DNA of 42,949 nucleotides from Actinomadura sp. GC306. GTDB lineage: Bacteria > Actinomycetota > Actinomycetes > Streptosporangiales > Streptosporangiaceae. The position numbers and the translations under genes are program-made. Positions 32,717-40,578 of the stretch are shown here, one piece after another. The notes beneath the pieces were generated by a model. That model saw only the letters and a list, made by a program, of their open reading frames with translations. It ran no database searches and was not told the origin of the DNA. How positions within the stretch are numbered: position 1 is the first letter of the stretch; every line of letters starts with the position of its first letter. The stretch lies in assembly GCF_004348665.1 (NCBI RefSeq), contig NZ_SMKM01000023.1, positions 1 through 42,949 of the forward strand, given 5' to 3'.

Positions 32717-33391
32717 TCAGGCCGCCGCGGTGCGCGCCCGGCGGCCCGCCAGCTCGGCGAAGACGACGAGGCGGTAGGCGGCGGAGAACTTCGGATGGCA
32801 GGTGGTGAGCGTGAGCATCGCCTTGCGCGGCCTGCGCCCCGGCTTGCCCGGCACCGGCGCGGTCACGTCGGTCCGGCTCGGCCGCACCACGATGCGCCGC
32901 GTCACGCGGTAGACGAACGTCGTGGCGGCGGTGTCGATGAGGATCTCGTCGCCGCGGGCCAGCTCGCCGTTGCGCTCGAACGGCCCGCCGTAGGTGGTGC
33001 GGTGGCCCGCGATCGCCATGTTGCCGACCTGGCCCGGCTCGGCCGTCCCCGGGTAGTGCCCGGGGCCCCGGCGCAGGTCGGCCGTCCCCACGCCCTCCAC
33101 CACCGCGTACCGGTAGGACGGCCCGAACTTCGGGACGCGGATCAGCGCGTACGCCTCCCCGGCGGCGGGCGCGGCGGCCGCGCTCGCGCCCCCGCCCACG
33201 CGCTGCGGCCCGGCCGCCGCGAGCCTGCGCGTCTGGGTCGCGTTCCAGCGCCGTTCCAGCTCGCTGTGCAGGTCGCCCTGCTCCCGGTGGGTGTACTGGC
33301 CGGTGCCCCAGGCCAGGTAGCCGACGAACATGGCGAGGACGAGGCCGGCCGTCATCGACAGCTCCGCCAGGCTCCGCAGCACCGTGCGCAT
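32717..33391 (-). CDS. Class E-type sortase
   Basis: 224 residues. One N-terminal membrane anchor (about 12-30), a linker, then the sortase beta-barrel. Catalytic residues: histidine in MAIAGHRTTYGGPF near 128, cysteine in LTLTTCHPKFS near 199, and arginine in AYRLVVF near 209. The extended RTTYGGPF and TCHPKFSA segments fit the class E branch of actinobacteria. The likely client is the LPNTG protein at 39493-40215 in the divergent operon. Class E enzymes usually prefer LAxTG, so the LPNTG pairing is a point to test. An operator of the shared pattern lies at 33419-33443. Confidence 0.87.
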   Translation of the reverse strand: MRTVLRSLAELSMTAGLVLAMFVGYLAWGTGQYTHREQGDLHSELERRWNATQTRRLAAAGPQRVGGGASAAAAPAAGEAYALIRVPKFGPSYRYAVVEGVGTADLRRGPGHYPGTAEPGQVGNMAIAGHRTTYGGPFERNGELARGDEILIDTAATTFVYRVTRRIVVRPSRTDVTAPVPGKPGRRPRKAMLTLTTCHPKFSAAYRLVVFAELAGRRARTAAA

Positions 33392-33418
33392 GGTCGGAAA
33401 CCGTAACCCTTCGGTAGG

Positions 33419-33443
33419 GAAACGGCGATCCCCTCAGTGAAAC
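33419..33443. promoter_or_regulatory. IclR-type operator of the sortase gene
   Basis: GAAAC-GGC-GATCC-N7-GAAAC: outer half-sites perfect and exactly 20 bp apart, middle one degenerate. Lies 28 bp before the sortase ATG. Confidence 0.6.
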
Positions 33444-33513
33444 GATTGGGTTGCCGCCCGCTCACGGGCCTTGACAGCGCCGCTCCGGTGCGGTTTCGCT
33501 ATGTCCGTCCTGC

Positions 33514-33538
33514 GAAACTTTGTTTCCCGATGAGAAAC
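33514..33538. promoter_or_regulatory. IclR-type operator of the surface-protein operon
   Basis: GAAAC-TTT-GTTTC-N7-GAAAC, all three half-sites perfect. Arms extend to CTTTGTTTC / GAAACAAAG (33518-33542). TATGTC near 33500 is a possible -10. Same layout as the site at 24219-24245. Confidence 0.8.
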
Positions 33539-33575
33539 AAAGCTGCGCATGGCCGGGAGTGAGGAGCAGCGGCAG

Positions 33576-34895
33576 ATGAGACGCACACGCACGGCCCTGC
33601 GCGGAGCCGCGGCGGTGATCACCGCGGCGGGCGCCGTCGCGGCTCCCGCGATGCAGGCGGGCACCGCGTACGCCGCCACCGGACAGGTCCCCTACCAGTG
33701 CCAGATCTTCGGTTCCGTGTTCGACTACGACGCGACCGTGACGATCACCGCGCCCGCCTCGGCCGGCGCCGGGGACACGGTGACCGTCGAGGCCGACTTC
33801 TCCGACATGCCCGGTGTGGCGCCGCTGCCGGTCAACTCCTGGGTCACGTCCGGCACGCTCGCCGTCTCCGGCGCGCAGTCCGGGTCCGTGCCGATCAGCG
33901 CGCCGAAGCGGACCGGGCCGATCCCCGCCTACGGCGAGCTCCCGATCGGCAAGGTCTCCGGCGAACTCACCCTCACCGGCTCCGGCCAGGTGCGGATCGC
34001 CCCCGCCGGGCTGACGGTCGTCGCCGAGGCCGGGGCGCAGGCCACCATCGCCTGCACGCCCAAGAGCACCCCCGGGCACCTCGCGACGATCGACGTCACC
34101 GCGGGCGGGCCGGGCGCGTCGGTCAGCCCCCCGAACGTCGTCCAGGGCGGCACCGTCACCCTTACCGGCTCGGGCTGGCAGCCGGGCGCTGTAGAGGTGG
34201 CGCTCTGCGACGCCGCCGGGGCCGCGTGCATGCCGGACGACCTGACCGCCGTGACCGCGTCCGCCGATGCCGCCGGGAAGCTCACCGGCTCAGTGACCAT
34301 CGCCGAGGCCGCCGCGCCGGGCCCCCGCACGATCGTCGTCGCGCAGGGCGAGGCGAGCACGCGCGTGCCGCTGACCGTCACCGAGAAGACGCCGCCGCCG
34401 ACCGGCGCGTGCGCGGACGAGGACCCGGACCGGTGCGGCGAGCAGCAGATCAACCTCACCGTCAACGGCGGCCCGCTCACCATGTCCCGCGAGGCGGGCG
34501 AGGTGGAGCTCACCCCGGTCACCCTGAACGGCACCGAGCAGTCCGCCACCGGCTCGCTCAAGCGGGTCGAGGTCATCGACGCGCGCGGCGGCACCGCCGG
34601 CTGGTCGCTCACCGGCACCCTCACCGACTTCACCTCGTCCGCCGGCACGAAGATCCCGGCCGGGAACCTCTCCTGGACGCCGGCCTGCACCGCCGCGCCC
34701 GGCGCCAGCGCCGTCACCCCCGGCAGCGCGGGACCGCTCGACACCACCACCGCCGCGACGCTGTGCACCGCGCCCGGCGGCACCGGCCAGGTCGTCGGCG
34801 GGACGTTCTCCGCAGGGGCCGGCCTCAACCTCACCGTCCCGCCGCTCACGGGCGCCGGGCGCTACACCGCCGTCCTCACCCTCACCCTGTCCTGA
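33576..34895 (+). CDS. Secreted WxL-domain surface protein
   Basis: 439 residues. Signal peptide cleaved after AYA near residue 33. Residues 38-165 are a beta domain of DUF6801 appearance (YQCQIFGSVFDYDATVTI). Residues 170-270 form a neocarzinostatin/Ig-like domain (VTLTGSGWQPGAVEVALC). Residues 280-439 fit a WxL domain: first motif in GWSLTGTLTDF and the distal YTAVLTLTLS, equal to YxxxLTWxL with the tryptophan replaced. WxL domains bind peptidoglycan non-covalently. ATG 33576 has GAGGAG in front; ATG 33549 has none and would lengthen the signal. First gene of a six-gene operon; next gene encodes a WxL-interacting protein. Confidence 0.8.
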   Translation: MRRTRTALRGAAAVITAAGAVAAPAMQAGTAYAATGQVPYQCQIFGSVFDYDATVTITAPASAGAGDTVTVEADFSDMPGVAPLPVNSWVTSGTLAVSGAQSGSVPISAPKRTGPIPAYGELPIGKVSGELTLTGSGQVRIAPAGLTVVAEAGAQATIACTPKSTPGHLATIDVTAGGPGASVSPPNVVQGGTVTLTGSGWQPGAVEVALCDAAGAACMPDDLTAVTASADAAGKLTGSVTIAEAAAPGPRTIVVAQGEASTRVPLTVTEKTPPPTGACADEDPDRCGEQQINLTVNGGPLTMSREAGEVELTPVTLNGTEQSATGSLKRVEVIDARGGTAGWSLTGTLTDFTSSAGTKIPAGNLSWTPACTAAPGASAVTPGSAGPLDTTTAATLCTAPGGTGQVVGGTFSAGAGLNLTVPPLTGAGRYTAVLTLTLS

Positions 34896-34919
34896 CCGCC
34901 CGGCCGCACGAGGTGATCG

Positions 34920-35936
34920 ATGAGTCCCCTGCTCCGGATCGCCGCCGCCGCGGCGGCGGCGGGCCTGGCCGCGGTGACCGCCGTGCCCGGCGCCGCCGCC
35001 GCGGCGCCCGGCCCCGCGACGGGGAACGGCGCATGGTCGGTGGGACCCGCGAACCGCAGCGCCGCCCCGGCGGCACGCCCCTTCTTCTCGTTCGAGGCCC
35101 CCGCCGGCGCCACCGTCCGGGACGTCGTCCGCATCACCAACCTCACCGAGGCGCCCATCTCCTTCAAGGTGTACGGGACCGACGCCTACAACACCCCCCG
35201 CGACGCCGGGTTCGCGCTGCGCTCGGCCGAGGAGACGTCCAGCGACGTCGGCGCCTGGATCTCGCTGAAGGCCGCGTCGCCGAAGATCCCCGGCGGTAAG
35301 GCCAGGGAGATCCCCTTCACGCTGAAGGTCCCCGGCAACGCGACGCCCGGCGAGCACATCGGCGGGATCGTCGCGCTGAACACGGCCGTCGAGAGCGTCC
35401 AGGAGAGCGGCGGCGCCCGCGTCGGCATCCGGCGCGCCGTCGGCGCCCGCGTGTACCTGCGGGTCACCGGCCCGCTGACGCCCGGCATGCGCGCCGACGG
35501 GCTCGGCGTCGCCCGCACCGAGCCGCTCGTCCCGTTCGTGCGGAGCGGGCGCGGGACGGTCCGCTACACCATCGTCAACACCGGCAACCAGCGGATCTCC
35601 CCGACCGCCCGCGTCCGGGCCACCGGCGTGTTCGGCCGCGAGGTCAAGCGGTGGCCCGACCGGCGCATCCCGGAGATCCTGCCCGGCGAGCGGACCGAGA
35701 TCACGCTGCCCTGGGACGGCCCGCCCGCCCTCGACCGGGTCACCGTGCGGGTCGAGCTGACCGCCGCGGGCGGCATCGACGTCCGCACGCAGACCCGGTT
35801 CACGGCGGTGCCCTGGGCGGCGCTGCTCGTCCTCGCGGGCACCGTGTTCGTGGTGTGGTCCGTCCTGCCCCGGCTGATCCGCCGCTGGCGGGAACGGGCG
35901 GGGCTGACCTCCGGTGAGACGGGGGTGTTCATGTGA
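34920..35936 (+). CDS. WxL-interacting-type protein (DUF916/DUF3324-like), membrane anchored
   Basis: 338 residues. Signal peptide to about residue 29, then two Ig-like domains. The first (about 38-160) has the DUF916 peptidoglycan-binding pattern RDVVRITNLTEAPISFKVY and PGEHIGGIVAL; the second (165-285) fits DUF3324 (VRYTIVNTGNQRISPTARV, EILPGERTEITLPW). A membrane helix at about 292-312 and a short basic tail end the protein. In Firmicutes such proteins pair with WxL proteins; here the pairing is kept in an actinomycete. Starts 24 bp after the WxL gene and ends in a GTGA overlap with the next. Confidence 0.8.
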   Translation: MSPLLRIAAAAAAAGLAAVTAVPGAAAAAPGPATGNGAWSVGPANRSAAPAARPFFSFEAPAGATVRDVVRITNLTEAPISFKVYGTDAYNTPRDAGFALRSAEETSSDVGAWISLKAASPKIPGGKAREIPFTLKVPGNATPGEHIGGIVALNTAVESVQESGGARVGIRRAVGARVYLRVTGPLTPGMRADGLGVARTEPLVPFVRSGRGTVRYTIVNTGNQRISPTARVRATGVFGREVKRWPDRRIPEILPGERTEITLPWDGPPALDRVTVRVELTAAGGIDVRTQTRFTAVPWAALLVLAGTVFVVWSVLPRLIRRWRERAGLTSGETGVFM

Positions 35937-37057
35937 GGCTCCGAACGATCGCCGTGCTGCTCGCCGCCGCCGCGGCGGTGGCCGTCCAGCCCGCGGTGTC
36001 CGCGCCTGTCTCGGCCGCGCCCGCCTCGGCCGCGCCCGCCCGTGCGGCCGAGCCCGGGGTGAGCGTGGAGCCCGGCGCCGCCGCCGCGGGCACGACCGCC
36101 CTGGTGCGCGGCAGCTCCTGGACGCCGGGCGCGACCGTGCAGGTCCAGGTCTGCGGCGCGAACGCGGTGCACGGCTCGGCCGACTGCGACACCGAGCGCG
36201 CCGTCACCGCGATGGTCGCCCCGGCCGGGACGTTCGAGGCGGGCCTCACCGTGGGCGCGCCGCCCGTCGCGTGCCCCTGCGTCGTCCGGGTCGGCACCCT
36301 GCCCGGCGGGACGGGCCCGGCCGCGACCGCGACGGCGCGGTTCACCGTCGAGGGGCACCCCGTCGAGCGGATCGTCCGGGACGTCGTGCCCGTCCGCGCC
36401 GACGTCGTCGGCCTGGACGTCGTCGGCGGCGGGGACCGCGCCGAGCTGTTCGGCGGCAGGCCGCGCCGGACCCTGCTGCTCCGGATCCGCAACTCGGGCG
36501 CCGAACCCATCGAGAACGCCCCGCTGGTCGTCGGCTGGGGCGCCGAGGACACCCCCGACAGCCCGCTCGACGCGCCGCGGACCGGTACCCTGCAACCCGG
36601 CCAGACCGCCACGTACCGGATCCCGGTGGAGCTGCCGCCGGCGGCCTTCGGGCAGTTCGTGGTCGGCGGGCGGTACGCCGGGTCCGTCCCGTTCGAGACG
36701 ACGTTCAGCACCTACCCCTGGGGCCTGCTCGGCGCGAACCTGCTGGCCGCGCTGCTCCTGCTGTTCGGCATCCGGCTGGCGCTCGGCCGCTGGGCGGCGG
36801 AGCGCCGCCGCAGGCGCCGCCGCGCGGCGGCGGCGCCCGTCCACCACCCGGTGGCGCCGAGCGCCGCCCCGGCGGTGGAGCTCACCGACGTGCTCGGCTA
36901 CCTGGACTCGGTGGCGCCGTCGCCGAGCGGCGCGTACGTGGTCGACCGCGCCGAGCTGATCGGCTACCTGGAACGGCGCAGCGGCGAGGTCCTCGAACCC
37001 GTCGACGCCGAGGCGCTGGACCGGTTCCTCGCCCCGCCGAGGGGAGAGGCGGTATGA
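35933..37057 (+). CDS. Membrane-anchored protein with neocarzinostatin-like domain
   Basis: 374 residues. Signal peptide to about residue 39. Residues 40-145 form an Ig-like neocarzinostatin-type domain (LVRGSSWTPGATVQVQVCG, with further cysteine pairs in ADCDTE and ACPCVV). Residues 150-255 form a second beta domain. A membrane helix at about 262-283 (WGLLGANLLAALLLLFGIRLAL) is followed by a very basic stretch and a 70-residue cytoplasmic tail with DVLGYLDSVAP and ELIGYLERRSG repeats. It could link outer-surface binding to an inner partner, perhaps the next gene's product. Start and stop both overlap neighbours. Confidence 0.75.
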   Translation: MRLRTIAVLLAAAAAVAVQPAVSAPVSAAPASAAPARAAEPGVSVEPGAAAAGTTALVRGSSWTPGATVQVQVCGANAVHGSADCDTERAVTAMVAPAGTFEAGLTVGAPPVACPCVVRVGTLPGGTGPAATATARFTVEGHPVERIVRDVVPVRADVVGLDVVGGGDRAELFGGRPRRTLLLRIRNSGAEPIENAPLVVGWGAEDTPDSPLDAPRTGTLQPGQTATYRIPVELPPAAFGQFVVGGRYAGSVPFETTFSTYPWGLLGANLLAALLLLFGIRLALGRWAAERRRRRRRAAAAPVHHPVAPSAAPAVELTDVLGYLDSVAPSPSGAYVVDRAELIGYLERRSGEVLEPVDAEALDRFLAPPRGEAV

Positions 37058-38895
37058 CGCTCCCGCTCCCGCCCGTCACCGACCCCGCCCCTCCCCGCGT
37101 CGCCGGGCCGATCGTGCTGGCCGTCGCCGGACCACTGGCGGGCGGGACGGTGCTGCTGCTCACCGACGCGCTCGGCGGCGTGGTGAAGGTCCCCGGCGAC
37201 GTGGTCACCTACATGGCGCTCACGGGCCTGCTGCTCGCCTGCGCGGCGCTTTTCCCGCTGCTGTGGACGGCCGGGCGGCGGCGCCCCGGCCGGGCGGCGG
37301 CGGTGTGCGGCGCGCTGGCCGGGCTCACCGTCGCGCTGGCGGGGCTCGTCCCGGCCGTCCCCGTCTTCGCCACCGCGCTGATGGTGGCGGGCGCCCTCGC
37401 GGGGCCGCTGCTCGCCGTGCCGAGGGCGCACGCCGCCCGGTCGGCCGGTCGGCCCGCGCTCGGGCAGGCCGCCGCGCTCGCGGGCCTCGCCGCCGCGGCC
37501 TGGATCGCGGTGTTCCGGTCCGCCGAGCCCGGGTCGGCGCTGCTGATCGCGGGCTGCTGCGCCGCCGCGCTCGCCGCCGCGGCCGCCCTGCTCCTGCGCG
37601 AGGCGCCCGCGGAGGCCGGCCGGCCCGTCGCGCGGGTACGGGACGTGGCCCGCCTCCCCGAGGTCAAGGCGTCCCTCCCCGTGTACCTGCTCGCCGGCTG
37701 GGTGGTGGGGGCGCCGCTCATGGGCGGGCTGCACCTGCTCACCTTCCGCTGGAACCTGATCGGGGACGAACCCGTCCGGCACCTGGCGTGGGCGCTGCTC
37801 CCGGCCGTCGCGCTCGTCGTCCTCGGCCGCCGCACGGCCGGGACGCCGCAGACCGTCCCGTGGCTGCTGCTCGCGGGCGCAGCCGCGCCGGTCCTGATGG
37901 CGAGCGCCCCCGGCCCGGCCGCGCTCGCGGCCGGGTTCGCCGTCGCCCTGCCCGCCGCGTGCCTGGCCGTCGCCGCCCTCGACGCCGCAGTGCTCCGGCC
38001 GCTGCCAGAACCGCGCCTTCTGGCAGCGGCCGGTCTCACCGGGATCGCGGCGGCGGTCGGCGGTCTCGCCGGTCTCGGCTGCGCGGCGATCCTGCGCGGG
38101 CTGCTCGCCGAAGGGTCCGCGCTGACGCTGACGGCACTGCCGCCGATCCTCGGCGCGCTGCTGGCGCTGCGCGTGCGCGGCCCCGGCAGCGCGCAGCCGC
38201 CGCCGTTCCTCGACGTCCGGGACCTGTCGGTCACCCGCGGCCCGGTCCGGCTGAGCCGGGTGCGGCTGCGGATGGCGGCGGGCGAGATCGTCGCGCTGTC
38301 CGGCCCCGGCGCGGGCACGCTCGCCGCCGCCCTCGCCGGCGGGACGCCCTGCAAGGGCAGGATCGTGCTGGGCGGCGCCGACCTGACCGCGCTCGACGCC
38401 GGGCAGCGCATGGCGCTGGGCCTGTGCCACCACGCGGGCCCCGAACCGCGTGCTCCCGGGGAGGCGCCGGTCGCGGCGGGGCTGGCCGGGCACGCCCGCG
38501 CGATGGGCCACACCGACCCCGAGGCCGCCGCGCACTCCGTCCTGGACGTCTTCCCCTCGCTCCGCAAACTGGGCGGTGAACCCGCGGGGACGCTTCCCGC
38601 CGCGCCGAAGGCGCTGCTCTCGCTCGCCGAGGCGCTGCTCACCCGGCCCCGGCTCCTGCTGCTGGACGGCATCGCGGGCGGCCCGGGCGCCACCGCCGCG
38701 CACGCCGTGCTGCGCCGGCTCGCCGCCGCCGGCACCGCCGTGGTCGTCGCCGGACCGGCCACCCCGGAGATCCTCGCGCTCGTCCACCGCGCCTACACCG
38801 TCGAGCCCGGCCGCGTCGCGGAGGTCCCCGTCCCGGCGCACGACGAACCGCACCCGCCGGCCGTGGCCGCCAGCACCGGAGGTCCCGTCCCGTGA
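37054..38895 (+). CDS. 12-TM membrane protein fused to a degenerate ABC ATPase domain
   Basis: 613 residues. Residues 15-380 contain about twelve hydrophobic helices without family motifs I can name. Residues 385-600 have the order of a LivF-type ABC ATPase, but the key residues are lost: Walker A reads SGPGAGTLAAAL with no lysine, the signature position reads GTLPAAPKALLSL instead of LSGGQ, and Walker B is RLLLLDGIAGG, with the catalytic glutamate changed to glycine. It should not hydrolyse ATP by the normal mechanism. Overlaps both neighbours (ATGA, GTGA), so it is made with surface-binding proteins; a transporter or scaffold role for their ligand is likely. Confidence 0.78.
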   Translation: MTLPLPPVTDPAPPRVAGPIVLAVAGPLAGGTVLLLTDALGGVVKVPGDVVTYMALTGLLLACAALFPLLWTAGRRRPGRAAAVCGALAGLTVALAGLVPAVPVFATALMVAGALAGPLLAVPRAHAARSAGRPALGQAAALAGLAAAAWIAVFRSAEPGSALLIAGCCAAALAAAAALLLREAPAEAGRPVARVRDVARLPEVKASLPVYLLAGWVVGAPLMGGLHLLTFRWNLIGDEPVRHLAWALLPAVALVVLGRRTAGTPQTVPWLLLAGAAAPVLMASAPGPAALAAGFAVALPAACLAVAALDAAVLRPLPEPRLLAAAGLTGIAAAVGGLAGLGCAAILRGLLAEGSALTLTALPPILGALLALRVRGPGSAQPPPFLDVRDLSVTRGPVRLSRVRLRMAAGEIVALSGPGAGTLAAALAGGTPCKGRIVLGGADLTALDAGQRMALGLCHHAGPEPRAPGEAPVAAGLAGHARAMGHTDPEAAAHSVLDVFPSLRKLGGEPAGTLPAAPKALLSLAEALLTRPRLLLLDGIAGGPGATAAHAVLRRLAAAGTAVVVAGPATPEILALVHRAYTVEPGRVAEVPVPAHDEPHPPAVAASTGGPVP

Positions 38896-39482
38896 TCCGC
38901 ATCGTGCTCGCCGCGCTGGCGCTCGTCCCGGCCGCCCCGGCCGCCCCGGCCGGGACGGCCGCGCCGCCCGCGCCCGAGCTGCACGTCAGCCGCTCCGCCG
39001 ACCTCACCCCCGGCGAGACGATCACCGTTACCGGGACCGGGTTCCGGCCCGGCCTGAAGGCGGTCGCCGTCGGGCTCTGCCGGGAGGGCTACACCAACGG
39101 GCTCAAGGACTGCGACCTCGGTGGCGGCGCGACCTTCGTCAACATCGACGCGCACGGGGCGCTGCCCAAGGTCACGCTCAAGGCCCGTCCCGAGTTCAGC
39201 GGCATCGACTGCATGACCCGCCAGTGCGTCATCGGCGCCGGGCCGCTGCCGGGCACCGTGCCGGACGCCGTCTACGACACCAACACCGCGGTCGTCCACG
39301 TGGGCTTCAAGGGCTCGTCGTTCAAGGGCGGCACCGCCGTGCGGACCTCCGCGGCGCCCGCCGCCGCGGACGAGCCGGGCACCGGAGGCCCCTCGACACC
39401 GCTCTGGGCCGCCACCGTCGCGCTCCTCGTCCTCGCCGGGGGAGTCGTCACCGTAGTCCAACGCCGCAGCAGACAACTATAA
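38892..39482 (+). CDS. Surface protein with neocarzinostatin-like domain and C-terminal anchor
   Basis: 196 residues. Short signal peptide to about residue 22. Residues 28-150 match the neocarzinostatin-type fold: ADLTPGETITVTGTGFRPG, then AVGLCREGYTNGLKDCD and GIDCMTRQCVIG, whose four cysteines would form the two usual disulfides. A C-terminal helix (WAATVALLVLAGGVVTVV) and RRSRQL follow. Before it stands DEPGTGGPS, with no clear LPxTG, so it may stay in the membrane. Chromoprotein domains of this fold hold hydrophobic chromophores, but here the ligand is unknown. Confidence 0.78.
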   Translation: MIRIVLAALALVPAAPAAPAGTAAPPAPELHVSRSADLTPGETITVTGTGFRPGLKAVAVGLCREGYTNGLKDCDLGGGATFVNIDAHGALPKVTLKARPEFSGIDCMTRQCVIGAGPLPGTVPDAVYDTNTAVVHVGFKGSSFKGGTAVRTSAAPAAADEPGTGGPSTPLWAATVALLVLAGGVVTVVQRRSRQL

Positions 39483-39492
39483 GGAGCAAGCC

Positions 39493-40215
39493 GTGACCGG
39501 AGACAGAATCATCCGAGGGGGGGCGACCCCCCGCACCCCCCGGACCGGCTCCGCCGGATTCGGGAGGCGTGCCGGCGCCGTGGCCGCGCTGGCCGGGGCC
39601 TGCGTCCTGGCGTTCGCGCCGCCCGCGCTGGCCGCACCGCAGATCAACGCGAGCAAGACCACCGGGCTCAAGGTCGGCGACACGATCACCGTCCAGGTGA
39701 CCGGCATGAGCCCCAACGAGACCTTCGTGACGCTGGGCCAGTGCAAGCCCGGACCCAAGCTCCCCAACGACTGCGCGGGGCAGGACACCGGGGGCGCGAT
39801 CCTCGGGGCCACCGACGCCCAGGGCAACTTCGTGACCAAGGACGGCTCCAAGGACGCCAAGATCAAGCTCGTCGCCGAGGCGGGCGGCGCCGACTGCACC
39901 GCCAAGGCCGGCGCCTGCGTCCTGGCCGTCACCGCCCCCGGCAACCAGGGCCCGAACACCGCCGAGATCCCGCTCACCTTCACCGGCGGCGGAGGCGGCG
40001 GTGGCGGTGGCGGCGACGATGACGGCTCCGGCGGCGGCACGGGCGACGGCACCGGCTCGGGCGGCGGTGGCGGCGGCACCACCGGCGGCGGCGACCTCCC
40101 GAACACCGGCAGCCCGGACGGCCTGCCCACCTACGCCATGATCGCCTCAGCACTGGTGATGGCCGGCGGCGCAGCCCTGCTGATCATCCCCCGCCGCCGC
40201 CGCGACCACTCCTGA
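39493..40215 (+). CDS. LPNTG-anchored surface protein with neocarzinostatin-like domain
   Basis: 240 residues. Signal peptide ends after PPALA near residue 48. Residues 50-155 are a neocarzinostatin-type domain (TTGLKVGDTITVQVTGM, LGQCKPGP, GADCTAKAGACVLAV). A glycine-rich linker of about 45 residues leads to LPNTG, a hydrophobic helix (MIASALVMAGGAALLI) and RRRR, a complete sortase signal. The GTG follows AAGGAG. The last gene of the surface operon; a 27-bp-stem hairpin follows the stop. Its sorting signal is repeated with only synonymous changes at 42821-42937. Likely client of the sortase at 32717-33391. Confidence 0.87.
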   Translation: MTGDRIIRGGATPRTPRTGSAGFGRRAGAVAALAGACVLAFAPPALAAPQINASKTTGLKVGDTITVQVTGMSPNETFVTLGQCKPGPKLPNDCAGQDTGGAILGATDAQGNFVTKDGSKDAKIKLVAEAGGADCTAKAGACVLAVTAPGNQGPNTAEIPLTFTGGGGGGGGGGDDDGSGGGTGDGTGSGGGGGGTTGGGDLPNTGSPDGLPTYAMIASALVMAGGAALLIIPRRRRDHS

Positions 40216-40229
40216 CCCGCCCCCGAGTT

Positions 40230-40293
40230 CGTTGACTTGCGGCGTGTTGTTGTTATGACGAGCCGGATAACAACAACACGCCGCAAGTCAACG
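40230..40293. repeat. 64-nt perfect hairpin repeat, copy 2 (terminator-like)
   Basis: 27-bp arms at 40230-40256 and 40267-40293, identical to copy 1 at 23-86, with loop GACGAGCCGG. It lies between the convergent surface operon and the DUF397 gene and probably ends both transcripts. The remaining 60 bp of the gap show nothing else. Confidence 0.85.
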
Positions 40294-40356
40294 GTCCCCC
40301 CGCCGACGACAAGGTTGAGCGGAGGCGTGCGGGGGTGGGCTCCCTGGCCGGCTAGC

Positions 40357-40560
40357 TCACGGGAGGTTGAACCGGCCGTCCCGTACCTCGGCCATGAACG
40401 CCGTCCAGGTGCGCACGGTGAAGGTGAGGTGCCCGGCGTCCGGGTCCTTGCTGTCGCGCACTGCGACGTTCGCCATCAGGTCGGCTACCTCGACGCAGTC
40501 TCCAGTCCCCCCGCTGTAGCTGCTTGTCCGCCACTTCACCGTGGTCGGGTTTGGTCGCAT
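40357..40560 (-). CDS. DUF397 protein
   Basis: 67 residues, full length for the family. Diagnostic features are VKWRTSSYSGGTGDCVEVADL at residues 8-28, VAVRDSKDPDAGHLTF, and a final aromatic stretch TWTAFMAEVRDG. Such proteins are encoded beside XRE-type DUF5753 regulators in actinomycetes and act with them in developmental or antibiotic control (for example BldB-like and WhiJ-linked pairs). AAGGAG precedes the ATG by 5 bp. Starts 18 bp after the stop of the XRE gene, so the two are one transcript. Confidence 0.93.
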   Translation of the reverse strand: MRPNPTTVKWRTSSYSGGTGDCVEVADLMANVAVRDSKDPDAGHLTFTVRTWTAFMAEVRDGRFNLP

Positions 40561-40578
40561 GCGCGCTCCTTCCTGCGG

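Noticed and set aside
35914..38895. 993-codon frame extending the membrane/pseudo-ABC protein upstream
   Set aside because: The first 380 codons are an out-of-frame shadow of the neocarzinostatin-like gene; the true start is the ATGA overlap at 37054.
33576..40215. Surface proteins as an enediyne chromoprotein biosynthesis locus
   Set aside because: Neocarzinostatin-type domains are present, but there is no enediyne polyketide synthase or tailoring gene, and the proteins are membrane or wall anchored.
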